Shown: one piece after another, positions 36,063-44,532 of the stretch
Numbering within the stretch: position 1 is the first letter of the stretch
How the letters are laid out: each line of letters begins with the position of its first letter
NCBI GenBank assembly: GCA_042663485.1
Contig: JBHTAF010000004.1
DNA: 64,000 nucleotides
Strand: one strand, 5' to 3'
Origin: Natronosalvus sp042663485
Lineage (GTDB): Archaea > Halobacteriota > Halobacteria > Halobacteriales > Natrialbaceae
The notes under the pieces: generated by a model
Databases searched by the model: none
What the model was told of the DNA's origin: nothing
Seen by the model: only the letters and a program-made list of their open reading frames with translations
Made by a program: the position numbers and the translations under genes

Positions 36063-36302
36063 ATGTCCGCACGCTTCACGGACGACGACGAAGGAAAGCC
36101 AGTCGTGAACGAAAACGGCGAACGAATCGGGATCGTCGAATCCGTCCACGGCGATACCGCGCACGTGAATCCCGATCCGGGAATGACCGACACGATCAAA
36201 TCCAAACTCGGCTGGGGCGACGCCAGCGAGGAAACGTACGAACTCGACGCAGGCAACGTCGACCATATCGGCGACGACGAGATCCGACTCGAGCGGCTCT
36301 GA
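36063..36302 (+). CDS. PRC-barrel-like small acidic protein
   Basis: A 79-residue protein: MSARFTDDDEGKPVVNENGE, then RIGIVESVHGDTAHVNPDPG and TKSKLGW-like and YELDAGNVDHIGDDEIRLER segments typical of the PRC-barrel-like family in haloarchaea. PRC-barrels often occur in RNA-processing and photosynthesis proteins; this stand-alone form has no known role. ATG 36063 is the start; a GTG nine bases upstream is the alternative. Confidence 0.8.
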   Translation: MSARFTDDDEGKPVVNENGERIGIVESVHGDTAHVNPDPGMTDTIKSKLGWGDASEETYELDAGNVDHIGDDEIRLERL

Positions 36303-36406
36303 ACGAGTCGGTAACGGGGAGGTAACGGGGGAGGTGACGGAGCAGAAATCGGACCCGCTCCCCCGTTCAGTTGGTTTCTTGTAGGATTGGAACGAACGCC
36401 GTGGCA

Positions 36407-37099
36407 GTGACCGACGACCCCTCGAGACACGAGTCCGACCAGACACGCAGACACGAACGCGTACGCCGCCACCCGACGCCCGGCCCGACGAACTCCCTGG
36501 GACACTGGACGAGCGCTCGTCATCCCCTCCGCGTGGCGATCAATTACGTCGTCGTCTGGCTGATCCGGATCTCGCCGAGCCTGAAATGCAAACGCTGGCT
36601 CATGCGACGCCTCGGCGTCACGGTCGGCGAGGGCGTCTCGTGGGGTCTCGAGGCCACGCCGGACGTGTTCTGGCCTGACCTCATCACGCTCGAGGACCAC
36701 GCCATCGTCGGCTACGACGCCACGATTCTCTGTCACGAGTTCCTGCAGGACGAGTATCGAACGGGCGAGGTCGTCGTCGGCGAGCGGGCGATGATCGGCG
36801 CCGGGGCGATCATTCTCCCCGGTGTCGAAATCGGTGCCGGTGCCAGCGTCGCGGCGAACTCGCTCGTGACGCGGGACGTTCCACCGGGCGAAATCGTGGC
36901 AGGGGTACCGGCGACGACGATGACTGACTCGGATTCGGATTCGGCCTCGAGCGAGCGAAGCGACGCCGAGGACGCAACCAACGGCAACGAAGGGCTCGCA
37001 GCCGACGGCGACAGCGGACTCGACGCGGCCACCGACGAAAGCGACGGCGAGGCGGAGACGACGCATGAACGGGACGACCCACCCCACTCTGTCGAGTGA
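36407..37099 (+). CDS. Acyltransferase with left-handed beta-helix (hexapeptide repeats)
   Basis: A 230-residue protein from GTG 36407. A membrane-associated helix (VAINYVVVWLIRISPSL, residues ~45-60) precedes a hexapeptide-repeat domain: GVSWGLEATPDVFWPDLITL, AIVGYDATILCHEF, then GEVVVGERAMIGAGAIILPG and VEIGAGASVAANSLVTRDV ending in AGVPAT, the classic transferase end. It probably acetylates a sugar or lipid head group. The last 50 residues are Ser/Asp/Glu-rich, disordered. A second GTG at 36401 is two codons upstream. Confidence 0.82.
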   Translation: MTDDPSRHESDQTRRHERVRRHPTPGPTNSLGHWTSARHPLRVAINYVVVWLIRISPSLKCKRWLMRRLGVTVGEGVSWGLEATPDVFWPDLITLEDHAIVGYDATILCHEFLQDEYRTGEVVVGERAMIGAGAIILPGVEIGAGASVAANSLVTRDVPPGEIVAGVPATTMTDSDSDSASSERSDAEDATNGNEGLAADGDSGLDAATDESDGEAETTHERDDPPHSVE

Positions 37100-37138
37100 T
37101 CGTGGGTCACGTCTCGAGCCCCTGCCTCGCCACCGAAC

Positions 37139-37300
37139 TCACAGGTACTTCGAAGGACCAAGACTCGGGAACAGGAACGACCGACAGGTCGCCCAGGCAA
37201 TGCCACCGATGATCGCGAAGTGGACGGTCGCATTGATCCGGGCGCTCAGTCGTCGCGTACCGACATCAGCCGACGTATTCTGTTCTGGCGGATAACTTAC
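37139..37300 (-). pseudogene. Possible remnant of an HPP-family membrane protein
   Basis: In the 260-base gap between the acyltransferase and endonuclease V, the minus-strand frame ending with TGA at 37139-37141 reads ...RINATVHFAIIGGIAWATC then RSFLFPSLGPSKYL and stop. This resembles the first membrane segment and FPSLGP motif of HPP-family proteins, which are normally much longer and continue with more helices. No start codon of normal strength is visible, and no continuation is found after the stop. Identification is from memory and tentative. Confidence 0.35.
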
Positions 37301-37360
37301 AGGGTTGGAGGAAGCACCCGTTATCCCCGGTTTAACGACACGCTCGCCGACTCGAGGCGG

Positions 37361-38191
37361 TTAGTCCAGCTCGCTTTTCGCCTCGTCGGCGTAGCTGTCT
37401 GCCAAACGAACCGGCTCCGGGAGCTTGTACCCCGAAGCGAGCGCAAGCGCGAGGTCGGCCGCGGTTTCGGGACCGACGCGGTGACCGGGGCTGACGTACA
37501 GCGGATTGATGTAGCGGTTCGGTGAGTCGTACTGCTTCGTCTGGACGGCGTACCCCAGGAGCGTTCCCGGATCGGTTTCGACGCGCGCGTTCGCTTCGAT
37601 TGGGACGCGGGTGCCGGCTGGGAGATCCTCGAGGTCACCCGTCGCCTCGCCACAGAGCAAGCTCTTCGCGACGCCGACGCTGGGGACGTCGAGCACGACG
37701 CCCATGTGAGTCGCGATGCCGGCCTCCCGGAAGTGGATGCGGCCGCTCCCGTCGAACAGGAACACGTCGGGGTCGGTCGTCAGGGTCTCGACGGCCTCGA
37801 GGATCGGACCGCCCTCACGGAACGAGAGCAGGCCCGGGACGTAAGGGATCTCGAGGGGCGTGACGGCGAAGACACGCTCGAGGACCTCCTCGCCCTGCGT
37901 GACGACGATGGCGCTGAGTGCGCGTTCGGGTTCGGAATCGAGCAGAAAGGACTGGTCGACGCCGGCGACGACTGGCTGGGTGGTCGTCCTGGTGTCGCGG
38001 CCGCTGCCGCTAGCGCTACCACCTCCGCTCCCGCTCGAGGTCGCCGCCAGCGGATTCGTCAACGTCTTGAGGTCGAACGCGAAGTCGTCCTCGAAGAGGG
38101 CCTTGCGGGCGATTTCGTGCTGCATGGCTTCCATGTCGGCTCTCGAGAGCGCGGGGTCGGGGACGAGGTCAGGACGATGGATGCGTGTCAT
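37361..38191 (-). CDS. nfi: Endonuclease V (deoxyinosine 3' endonuclease)
   Basis: A 276-residue DNA-repair nuclease that nicks near deoxyinosine. Motifs: VVAGVDQSF (catalytic Asp near residue 79), IPYVPGLLSFREGG, DGSGRIHFREAGIATHMGV, VPSVGVAKSLLCG, INPLYVSPGHRVGPETA. An extra N-terminal helix bundle and a Ser/Gly-rich loop (SSGSGGGSASGSG, around residues 52-64) are haloarchaeal additions. Monocistronic. Confidence 0.93.
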   Translation of the reverse strand: MTRIHRPDLVPDPALSRADMEAMQHEIARKALFEDDFAFDLKTLTNPLAATSSGSGGGSASGSGRDTRTTTQPVVAGVDQSFLLDSEPERALSAIVVTQGEEVLERVFAVTPLEIPYVPGLLSFREGGPILEAVETLTTDPDVFLFDGSGRIHFREAGIATHMGVVLDVPSVGVAKSLLCGEATGDLEDLPAGTRVPIEANARVETDPGTLLGYAVQTKQYDSPNRYINPLYVSPGHRVGPETAADLALALASGYKLPEPVRLADSYADEAKSELD

Positions 38192-38277
38192 AGATCTAAT
38201 GTGTGTGAAGGGAGACGTGTATACGTCGTGAACCGGCTGGAAGCGGGGAGCATGATGACGCTCCGGAGCGGAACGCG

Positions 38278-39213
38278 TTAGAACCGTCTGCGGCCTGGTC
38301 CGCCGGGGCCACCGGGCCCGCCCGGGCCTCCTGGACCTCCGCCGCCGAGCTGGAACTGATTCGCCGTTCGCACGTTCTGGGTCCGTTTGATGTACTCGCC
38401 GTAGGCGAGACCGACCACGAGGCCGACGAGGTGGGCTGCGTGTGCAACGCCGCTACCGCCAGCGCTTCCGCCGCCGATGAAGAAGATACTGACGAGAGCG
38501 GTTCCGGCCGCAAGGAGCCAGATCGGCACGGGAAGGATGAAGTACAGGTAGACCTTGAGGTTCGGATTCAGAATCGTCAAAACGCCCATGATCGCGAGTG
38601 CGGCCCCGCTCGCTCCGAGCACGTTCGAGGGAACGCCCTGGTAAGCAGAGATTGCGATCTGACCGAGGCCGGCGAGAACGCCGCTGACGACGAACAGGAT
38701 CGCGAATTTTCTCGAGCCGACGTAGCGCTCGACGAGTGGCCCGAAGAAGAAAATCACGATGCTATTGAACACGATGTGGAAGATGTTGATCGGTGAGTGG
38801 GCGAAAATTGAGGTTACCCACGTCCACACGTACTCCGGGTTCGCAGTCGAGAGCATGAAGATCGCGCGGTGAGCGGACCCGCCAACGACGAAGAGCACGA
38901 TCCACTGCGCCAGAAACGTGATCCACATGAGTGCCAGGAACGTGTACGTCATGTTCCCCCGGAAGTAGCCAAGCGGCCCGCCGGGGCCCGTGTTGAACGG
39001 CAATTTGTCGCTCAGACTCGAGGCCGTCTTCCCCCGGCTATCGACGCTATCGTCGAACCCGCTGTCGAAGACCCCCTGCGGATCGTTCCAGTTCCGCAGC
39101 CCCGTACAGTCGTGGTTCTCCGGCAGGCGGTGTTCGCTGCAGAAGGTCCCCCCGCAGTGCCGACAGTTGTACGGCATGCTTTCGTTTTTCCCACACGCGT
39201 CACACGTTGCCAT
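38278..39213 (-). CDS. AN1-zinc-finger rhomboid family intramembrane protease
   Basis: A 311-residue protein with an AN1-type zinc finger (CDACGKNESMPYNCRHC, FCSEHRLPENHDC) in the first 37 residues, a linker, then a six-helix rhomboid domain. The catalytic serine is in NVLGASGAALAI and the histidine in GVAHAAHLVGLVVG. The WTWVTSIFAHSPINIFHIVFN segment is the second conserved helix. The C-terminus is a Gly/Pro-rich repeat (GGPGGPGGPGGPGRRRF). The finger may recruit ubiquitin-like or misfolded clients; cleavage substrate unknown. Confidence 0.92.
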   Translation of the reverse strand: MATCDACGKNESMPYNCRHCGGTFCSEHRLPENHDCTGLRNWNDPQGVFDSGFDDSVDSRGKTASSLSDKLPFNTGPGGPLGYFRGNMTYTFLALMWITFLAQWIVLFVVGGSAHRAIFMLSTANPEYVWTWVTSIFAHSPINIFHIVFNSIVIFFFGPLVERYVGSRKFAILFVVSGVLAGLGQIAISAYQGVPSNVLGASGAALAIMGVLTILNPNLKVYLYFILPVPIWLLAAGTALVSIFFIGGGSAGGSGVAHAAHLVGLVVGLAYGEYIKRTQNVRTANQFQLGGGGPGGPGGPGGPGGPGRRRF

Positions 39214-39364
39214 TGGCGCCCCGTATGTGGCGCGTCGCTATGGGGTTTGGGGTTTCTCCCGTCCTCTGTCCCCGGTCTCCCGGCCTTCGGAACCGGGGAC
39301 GGACGTTGGCAACCGTGCGAGCGCGTAACGAGGATTTTTGCCCCCTCGAGTCCCACGACGACGT

Positions 39365-39805
39365 GTGCAAGACTACGAGCGAAAACAGTTGCTCGAGCGC
39401 GTCAACCGGGATGGCGCGACGATCGGCGCGGACATTCCCGAGGAGATCACGATCCAGGACGAGTCGATCGATCTCCGACAGTTCGTCTTCGAAATCAAGC
39501 GCCGGGAGACGGTGCCGGCAGGCGAACGCAAACGCGTCGAGCAGGCCAAACGAAACCTCAGGCGAGAGCGCCTCGAGCGACTCGAGTTGATCGAGGATGG
39601 CGACATCAGTCGGGAGGAGGGCGAGGAACTCGTTCGGTCGATCGTCGGCATCGACCGGGCGCTCAACGCCCTCGAGAACCTCGGGCCGACGGACCTCGAG
39701 CGCGAGCAACAGGCACAGAACACGGCGGACAAGAAGCGCTGGATGTCCTTCCTGAAGAAGGCACTCGGCCGGGAGACCGACGCGGGCACGCGGAGGGGTC
39801 GCTGA
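39365..39805 (+). CDS. DUF5788-like haloarchaeal protein
   Basis: A 146-residue charged helical protein from GTG 39365: VQDYERKQLLERVNRDG then IGADIPEEITIQDESIDLRQ and EIKRRETVPAGERKRVEQAK. Recognised from memory as the DUF5788 family, found next to polX in haloarchaea. Its TGA shares a base with the polX ATG (TGATG), so the genes are translationally coupled. Function unknown; a role in DNA metabolism is suggested only by the neighbour. Confidence 0.75.
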   Translation: MQDYERKQLLERVNRDGATIGADIPEEITIQDESIDLRQFVFEIKRRETVPAGERKRVEQAKRNLRRERLERLELIEDGDISREEGEELVRSIVGIDRALNALENLGPTDLEREQQAQNTADKKRWMSFLKKALGRETDAGTRRGR

Positions 39806-41598
39806 TGGCGACCAACGCCGAACTCGCCGCCCGGTTCGAGGAGTTCGCGGATCTGCTCGAGGCCGACGACGTGGAGTACAAACCTCGGGCCTACCGGCGG
39901 GCGGCCGACGCGATCGGCGCCCACCCCGCGCCGATCGCCGACCTGGTGAGCGCGGGCAACGAGGAGGCGATCGAGGACATCGACGGTGTCGGGGACGCCA
40001 TCGCCTCGAAGATCATCGAGTACGTCGAAACGGGGGAGATCGAGGAACTGGAGGAGCTACGGGCGGACCTCCCCGTGGACATGGCCGACCTCACCCGCGT
40101 CGAGGGCGTCGGTCCGAAGACGGTCGGCACGCTATACCGCGAACTCGAAATCCGGACGCTTGACGACCTCGAGGCGGCCGCCGAGGCGGGCGAGATCCGC
40201 GAGGTGTCGGGATTCGGCGCCAAGACGGAACAGAACATCCTCGAGAACATCCCGTTCGCCCGCGAGATCGGCGAGCGCAAACTGCTCGGCGAGGCTCGCC
40301 CGCTCGCGGACGACGTGCTCGCGTTCCTGGAGTCGCTCGAGTCGGTCGAGCGCTGCGAGGTCGCCGGATCCATCCGTCGCTGGCGCGAGACGATCGGGGA
40401 CGTGGACGTGCTCGCGGCCACCGACGAGGCCGAGGAGGTCGTCGATTCGTTCGTCTCCTGGGACTCCGTCGACGACGAGATCGAGTCCGGGCCGGCGAAG
40501 GCGAGCGTCCGCGTCGGCGAGGTCCGCCTCGACCTGCGCGTCGTGGTGCCCGAGGAGTTCGGTGCCGCGCTCCAGTACTTCACGGGGAGCAAGGCTCACA
40601 ACGTGGCCCTGCGGAACTACGCGATCGATCGCGGGCTGAAACTCAACGAGTACGGCGCCTTCGACGTCAGCGAGGCGCAACGGGCCTCGGAGAGTCGGAC
40701 GGGGTCCGACGGAGACGTCGAGGACCACGAGGCGGGCCAGCGCGTCGGCGACCGGGTGGCCGGCGAGCGCGAGGAAGGGATGTACGAGGCGCTCGACCTC
40801 GAGTGGATGCCCCCGGAACTGCGCGAGGACCGCGGCGAGATCGATGCCGCCGCCTCGGGGACGCTTCCTGAACTCCTCACGCGCGAGGATATCCGCGGCG
40901 ACTTGCACACCCACACCGAGTGGTCCGACGGCAACAACTCGATCGACGAGATGGTCGCCGCCGCCGAAGAACGGGGATACAACTACTACGCGATCGCGGA
41001 CCACGCGGAGGGGCCGGGCGTCGTCGGTGGCATGGGACTCACGGACGCCGAGATTCTCGAGCAGGTGGGGGAGATCCGTGAGGTCGGCGCCGAGGCCGAC
41101 CTCGAGGTGTTCGCGGGGATCGAAGCCAACGTCGACGCCGAGGGGGAAATCGGCCTCTCCGAGGACGTCATCGACGCCCTGGACGTGATCGTCGCCTCCC
41201 CCCACAGTGCGCTCGACCAGGATTCGGACGCGGCGAACGAGCGCCTTATTCGCGCGATCGAGGACCCAGCCGTCGACGTGCTGGGCCACCCGAGCGGCCG
41301 ACTGCTCAATCAGCGTGAGGGCCTCGCGATCGACGCGGCCGCGCTGGGCGAGGCCGCCGCGGCGAACGACACCGCCCTCGAGGTCAACAGCAACCCCCAC
41401 CGACTCGACCTGTGGGGGAGCGCCGTCCAGGCCGTGATCGACGAGGGGGCGGTGATCGCTGTCAACACTGACGCGCACAGCCCGGCGACCCTCGAGTACG
41501 TCCGCTGGGGGGTCCACACGGCTCGCCGCGGGTGGGCCGAACCCGCGGACGTGATCAACGCCTGGGAGCTCGAGGAGTTGCGCGAGTTCCTGCATTGA
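39805..41598 (+). CDS. polX: DNA polymerase X with PHP domain
   Basis: A 597-residue repair polymerase. Helix-hairpin-helix DNA-binding segments IEDIDGVGDAIASKIIEYV and TRVEGVGPKTVGTLYREL open it; the nucleotidyltransferase motif is in VAGSIRRWRETIGDVDVLA near residue 190. A C-terminal PHP domain begins at GDLHTHTEWSDGNNSIDEM (3'-5' exonuclease or phosphatase in bacterial relatives), with SPHSALDQ and NTDAHSP as further metal ligands. The frame is open far upstream but ATG 39805 gives the family start. Coupled to the DUF5788-like gene. Confidence 0.95.
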   Translation: MATNAELAARFEEFADLLEADDVEYKPRAYRRAADAIGAHPAPIADLVSAGNEEAIEDIDGVGDAIASKIIEYVETGEIEELEELRADLPVDMADLTRVEGVGPKTVGTLYRELEIRTLDDLEAAAEAGEIREVSGFGAKTEQNILENIPFAREIGERKLLGEARPLADDVLAFLESLESVERCEVAGSIRRWRETIGDVDVLAATDEAEEVVDSFVSWDSVDDEIESGPAKASVRVGEVRLDLRVVVPEEFGAALQYFTGSKAHNVALRNYAIDRGLKLNEYGAFDVSEAQRASESRTGSDGDVEDHEAGQRVGDRVAGEREEGMYEALDLEWMPPELREDRGEIDAAASGTLPELLTREDIRGDLHTHTEWSDGNNSIDEMVAAAEERGYNYYAIADHAEGPGVVGGMGLTDAEILEQVGEIREVGAEADLEVFAGIEANVDAEGEIGLSEDVIDALDVIVASPHSALDQDSDAANERLIRAIEDPAVDVLGHPSGRLLNQREGLAIDAAALGEAAAANDTALEVNSNPHRLDLWGSAVQAVIDEGAVIAVNTDAHSPATLEYVRWGVHTARRGWAEPADVINAWELEELREFLH

Positions 41599-41644
41599 TG
41601 CACTGATTCCGTTACTGCACTGACACACTGACCTGTGATCCACC

Positions 41645-42214
41645 GTGAGCGACCGACTCCTCGTCGACGGCATGTGCGGCGGCATCGTCGCCTACTGTCG
41701 GATGTGCGGCCACGACACCGTGTACGCTGGCGACCGCGACCTCGAGGCCGACGATCGACTCCTCGACGTCGCCGCCGATGAGGGCCGAACGATCGTCACG
41801 CGAGACGTCGACCTGGCCGCCCGTGGCGAACGCGCCATCCTGCTCGAGTCACGCGATACGCACGGGCAACTGCGAACGCTCCACGACCACGGAATCGACC
41901 TGACGCTTCCCGACGAACCGCGCCGATGTGGCCGGTGTAACGGCCCGCTCGAGCGCGTGTCCGAGGCGGAAACGGGAACGGAAACAGTCGACACTCCGCC
42001 GTACGCGCCCGACTCGAGCGAGGTAGCGGTGTGGGCCTGTCGCGACTGTGGCCAGCACTTCTGGAAGGGAAGCCACTGGGATCGCGTGCGGCGAACGCTC
42101 GAGGCGGTGCGAAGCGAGAGGTCGTCGGGTGAACGCGACTCCCCGGGTGACGAAAACAGCCCTACGGGAAACCAAAGCGACTCCGCGGGTGACGAACACG
42201 GCATCGATCAGTAG
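41645..42214 (+). CDS. Mut7-C RNase domain protein
   Basis: A 189-residue protein with GTG start. The Mut7-C (PIN-like) RNase domain: LLVDGMCGGIVAYCRMCGHD, then LLDVAADEGRTIVTRDVDLA with acidic residues for metal binding. Two CxxC pairs follow (CGRCNGPL, CRDCGQHFWKGSHWDRV), a zinc ribbon. The tail (residues ~158-189) is low complexity built from seven-residue units, e.g. DSPGDEN. RNA cleavage is inferred from the family. Confidence 0.85.
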   Translation: MSDRLLVDGMCGGIVAYCRMCGHDTVYAGDRDLEADDRLLDVAADEGRTIVTRDVDLAARGERAILLESRDTHGQLRTLHDHGIDLTLPDEPRRCGRCNGPLERVSEAETGTETVDTPPYAPDSSEVAVWACRDCGQHFWKGSHWDRVRRTLEAVRSERSSGERDSPGDENSPTGNQSDSAGDEHGIDQ

Positions 42215-42972
42215 ACCGAGACGTCGTCGAACCGCCCGTCGTAGAAGACGTGATTCGGGTGCGTCGGCTCCGTGCCAGAGAGGTACAGCCGATCGACCTT
42301 CTTCCAGGTGTTCTCGTAGGCGAGGTGAGCCAGTTCGGCCGCCGTCGTCCGCCAGCGCCGGAGGCCGTTGGCGAAGACGACCCGTCGGGGAGCGTCGGCT
42401 TTGAGCGCCGAAACGAGGTCGTCCTCGGATTCGATCGCCCGTTCGAATGCGACGTGGGCGACGCCAACCGAACTCGGGAGGTGGGCGTACGACGAGGTAA
42501 ACGGGGCGATGTCGAGACGGTCGGCCAGGTCGCTCGCTCGACGGTTGTGCGTGGGGAGGTGTTTCGGATTGAAGATTTCGACCGCGTCGATACCGTTCTG
42601 AAAGCGCCGGAGGTCCCCTTCGGTCAGCGACACTGTCAGGTACTCCGGATGTGGTGCCAGCACCGCGGCCCCCTGTCGTTCGAGTTCCGCCATCGCCCCC
42701 TCGAGGGTGATGAAATCGGGAACGGGCTCTTCGAGTCCGATCGCGAGGACGTGCTTTCGGTCGTTCCAGGAACCGGTGAACACCTCGCGTGCGGGGACGA
42801 CGGTCACGTCGTCGGTACTGTAGGCGTTCGCCTGTTCTCGAATCTCGGGGAGGCGAGTGAAGTGGGGGGCGTAGACGATCACGTCGATTCCCGCCCGGCG
42901 GGCGTTCTCGATAACCCGGTCGTTCAACACCTTGACGTGGAGGTCGACTCGGACCTGCTCTCCGTCGCTCAC
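42208..42972 (-). CDS. PHP-domain protein
   Basis: A 254-residue PHP-fold protein from GTG 42972. VRVDLHVKVLNDRVIENARR replaces the usual DLHxH start; IDVIVYAPHFTRLPEI and VVPAREVF provide further likely ligands, VLAPHPEYLTVS and the final SSYAHLPSSVGVAH complete the metal site. The family includes polymerase/histidinol phosphatase-type phosphoesterases. C-terminal KKVDRLYLSGTEPTHPNHVF is haloarchaeal. It overlaps the C-terminus of the Mut7-C gene by seven bases (convergent). Confidence 0.82.
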   Translation of the reverse strand: MSDGEQVRVDLHVKVLNDRVIENARRAGIDVIVYAPHFTRLPEIREQANAYSTDDVTVVPAREVFTGSWNDRKHVLAIGLEEPVPDFITLEGAMAELERQGAAVLAPHPEYLTVSLTEGDLRRFQNGIDAVEIFNPKHLPTHNRRASDLADRLDIAPFTSSYAHLPSSVGVAHVAFERAIESEDDLVSALKADAPRRVVFANGLRRWRTTAAELAHLAYENTWKKVDRLYLSGTEPTHPNHVFYDGRFDDVSVY

Positions 42973-43125
42973 GGTTCGCGATACGCCAACCGAGGAGTTA
43001 TGAATTCTGATTTGTCGGCTCCCCGGAATCGTCGCCAGCGACGCGTTTTCCCCGGCAGCCCGCCCCCCTGGCACCACCGATCGTATCGCGACGAGCGCTC
43101 GCAGAGCGAACTATTGCCGAAAGAA

Positions 43126-43134
43126 CCTTTATGA
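43126..43134 (+). promoter_or_regulatory. TATA-like element of the zinc-finger gene
   Basis: CCTTTATGA is 27 bases upstream of the ATG at 43157, typical of a leaderless haloarchaeal promoter. Confidence 0.55.
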
Positions 43135-43156
43135 CCCGCCCGAGTATCACGATTGA

Positions 43157-43450
43157 ATGGACACGGCCTGGGAATGTGGGATCGACGACTGCGGCTCGGT
43201 GTTCGAAGACGTCGAGTCGACCATCGCCCACCAAGTGACCGCCCACGAACGCCTCGAGTGTGGCGTCTGTGGAACCATCGTTCCCGACGGCTACCTGGCG
43301 ATTCGCCACGTCTTCTCCGAACACAGCCGCGCGGAGTACGTCCGCGCGTACGGCGCCGGAGCAGAGGACGTGCGCCAGCGCGAGGACCTCCTCGAGGAGA
43401 TCGACGACGTCGTCGATCAACAACGGCTGGCCGACCATCTCGAGAGCTAG
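43157..43450 (+). CDS. C2H2-type zinc-finger protein
   Basis: A 97-residue protein with two zinc-finger-like modules: CGIDDCGSVFEDVESTIAHQ with the second His in VTAHE (C2H2), and CGVCGTIVPDGYLAIRHVF with HSRAEY. A helical acidic C-terminus (EDLLEEIDDVVDQQRLAD) follows. Such small haloarchaeal zinc-finger proteins are presumed regulators; the target is unknown. Confidence 0.8.
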   Translation: MDTAWECGIDDCGSVFEDVESTIAHQVTAHERLECGVCGTIVPDGYLAIRHVFSEHSRAEYVRAYGAGAEDVRQREDLLEEIDDVVDQQRLADHLES

Positions 43451-43594
43451 GTGTCCTTCGAGGGGCCCCTGAAGTACGAACCCTCGAGCGCTACCGAATC
43501 GATCAGACGCTACCTGCTCACGAGCCGTTAGGTTCGACAGGCGATCTTCGAGTCAGAGGGACCCAGACTCGACTGTCCCAGCAAAAACGCCAAA

Positions 43595-43665
43595 CGCTAT
43601 CGCTCGTCGGAGTCGAGGACGCGAATCTGGTCCCCACGAACCGTCACCGGAATCGGCACCGTCGC
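43595..43665 (-). repeat. Duplicate of the spt5 3' end
   Basis: 71 bases matching 43780-43850 with one mismatch, including 65 consecutive identical bases. The copy contains the final 22 codons and the stop of spt5 (protein end TVPIPVTVRGDQIRVLDSDE). The copies are 185 bp apart and enclose a hairpin element, as in an attachment-site duplication or slipped tandem duplication. Confidence 0.9.
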
Positions 43666-43669
43666 GCAC

Positions 43670-43731
43670 CTAAATTTTACGTCGTCGGATAGCCTCGCTC
43701 CGCATCGGCTACCGCTCCTCGCAAAATTTAG
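43670..43731. repeat. Hairpin element between the spt5 3' copies
   Basis: Outer arms CTAAATTTTACG (43670-43681) and CGCAAAATTTAG (43720-43731), one mismatch; inner arms GGATAGCC and GGCTACC. The AT-rich outer stem in GC-rich DNA could end spt5 transcription or be the body of a tiny mobile element. Confidence 0.65.
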
Positions 43732-43781
43732 TCCAAAACGTCCTCGGCGCTCGCTTCGCTCCCGCCGAGCCAACCGACTCG

Positions 43782-44219
43782 CTACCGCTCGTCGGAGTCG
43801 AGGACGCGAATCTGGTCCCCACGAACCGTCACCGGAATCGGCACCGTCGCCTCGTACAATTCGACGGTCACCTGGTCCTTGCCCTCGTCGATGCGCTGAA
43901 CCTGCGCCTTCTCGCCCTTGAACGGCCCGGCGATGAGTTCGACGATGTCGCCCTCGGCGATGCCCTCGACGTCCGGCTTGGGCGAGAGGAAGTGCTCGAC
44001 CTCCGAGATGTCGGACTCGCCCGGGATGACCGTTCGAGCGTGGGGAATGTCCTCTAAGATTCGCTCGAGAACGGCGTGGCCGTCGGACTCGACCATCACG
44101 TAGGAGGTCAACGAGTCGGGGGCGAGCGCGGCGTGTACGTCCGGTTCCTCGCGGTTGATGATCATGTCGGCGACGGTCTGTTCCTGGCTGGCCGTCGTTT
44201 TGACTGCGTAGATCGGCAT
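43782..44219 (-). CDS. spt5: Transcription elongation factor Spt5 (NusG-like)
   Basis: A 145-residue archaeal Spt5: NGN domain MPIYAVKTTASQEQTVADMI to about residue 85, KOW domain EGDIVELIAGPFKGEKAQVQ to the end. It binds the RNA-polymerase clamp with Spt4 and aids processivity and coupling to translation. ATG overlaps the secE stop (TAATG), so the two are cotranslated, a conserved archaeal order. Its last 22 codons are duplicated downstream. Confidence 0.96.
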   Translation of the reverse strand: MPIYAVKTTASQEQTVADMIINREEPDVHAALAPDSLTSYVMVESDGHAVLERILEDIPHARTVIPGESDISEVEHFLSPKPDVEGIAEGDIVELIAGPFKGEKAQVQRIDEGKDQVTVELYEATVPIPVTVRGDQIRVLDSDER

Positions 44220-44395
44220 TAGAAGCCCCCACCGGTGAGGAACAGCATGACCACGCCGATGAGGAATCCGAGCAGGCCGACGAGCAGGATTCCCGCCCCG
44301 GCGATCTTCGACACTTGCACGAATTCCTCTCGCGTGGGGGTCGTCGCCATCTTCAGTACCCGCACGTACGAGGTGAGATCGTAGGGAACGTCCAT
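44219..44395 (-). CDS. secE: Protein translocase SecE/Sss1 subunit
   Basis: A 58-residue single-span membrane protein: MDVPYDLTSYVRVLKMATTP, then REEFVQVSKIAGAGILLVGL and a hydrophobic end with LTGGGF. It is the essential gamma subunit that clamps SecY. The amphipathic helix followed by one TM is typical. It is followed directly by spt5 (one-base overlap). A TATA-like element is at 44419-44429. Confidence 0.95.
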   Translation of the reverse strand: MDVPYDLTSYVRVLKMATTPTREEFVQVSKIAGAGILLVGLLGFLIGVVMLFLTGGGF

Positions 44396-44418
44396 ATCTG
44401 TGTGTTCACAATGCGGGG

Positions 44419-44429
44419 CCTTTTATCTG
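44419..44429 (-). promoter_or_regulatory. TATA box of secE-spt5
   Basis: Minus-strand AGATAAAAGG element about 28 bases upstream of the secE ATG, consistent with a leaderless transcript. Confidence 0.6.
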
Positions 44430-44532
44430 TCTTTCTCTTCCGGGGGTCGATAGCCGCCTTCCACCCACCGGGGCGCACCCACGTTGCAGATGACGGCCGC
44501 GCTTTCCTGACCCTGGACGGCGAATTTCGCGT

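Larger units (their letters stand above)
43451..43781. other. Intergenic region with duplicated spt5 3' end and hairpin
   Basis: 331 bases between the zinc-finger gene and spt5 (convergent). It contains a 71-bp copy of the spt5 gene end (43595-43665) and a hairpin element (43670-43731). The left part (43451-43594) shows no ORF or obvious motif. Confidence 0.7.

Noticed and set aside
43786..43850. Duplicated spt5 end as an assembly artefact
   Set aside because: Cannot be excluded, but the flanks of the two copies differ completely and one base differs in the extended match, so I keep it as a real feature.
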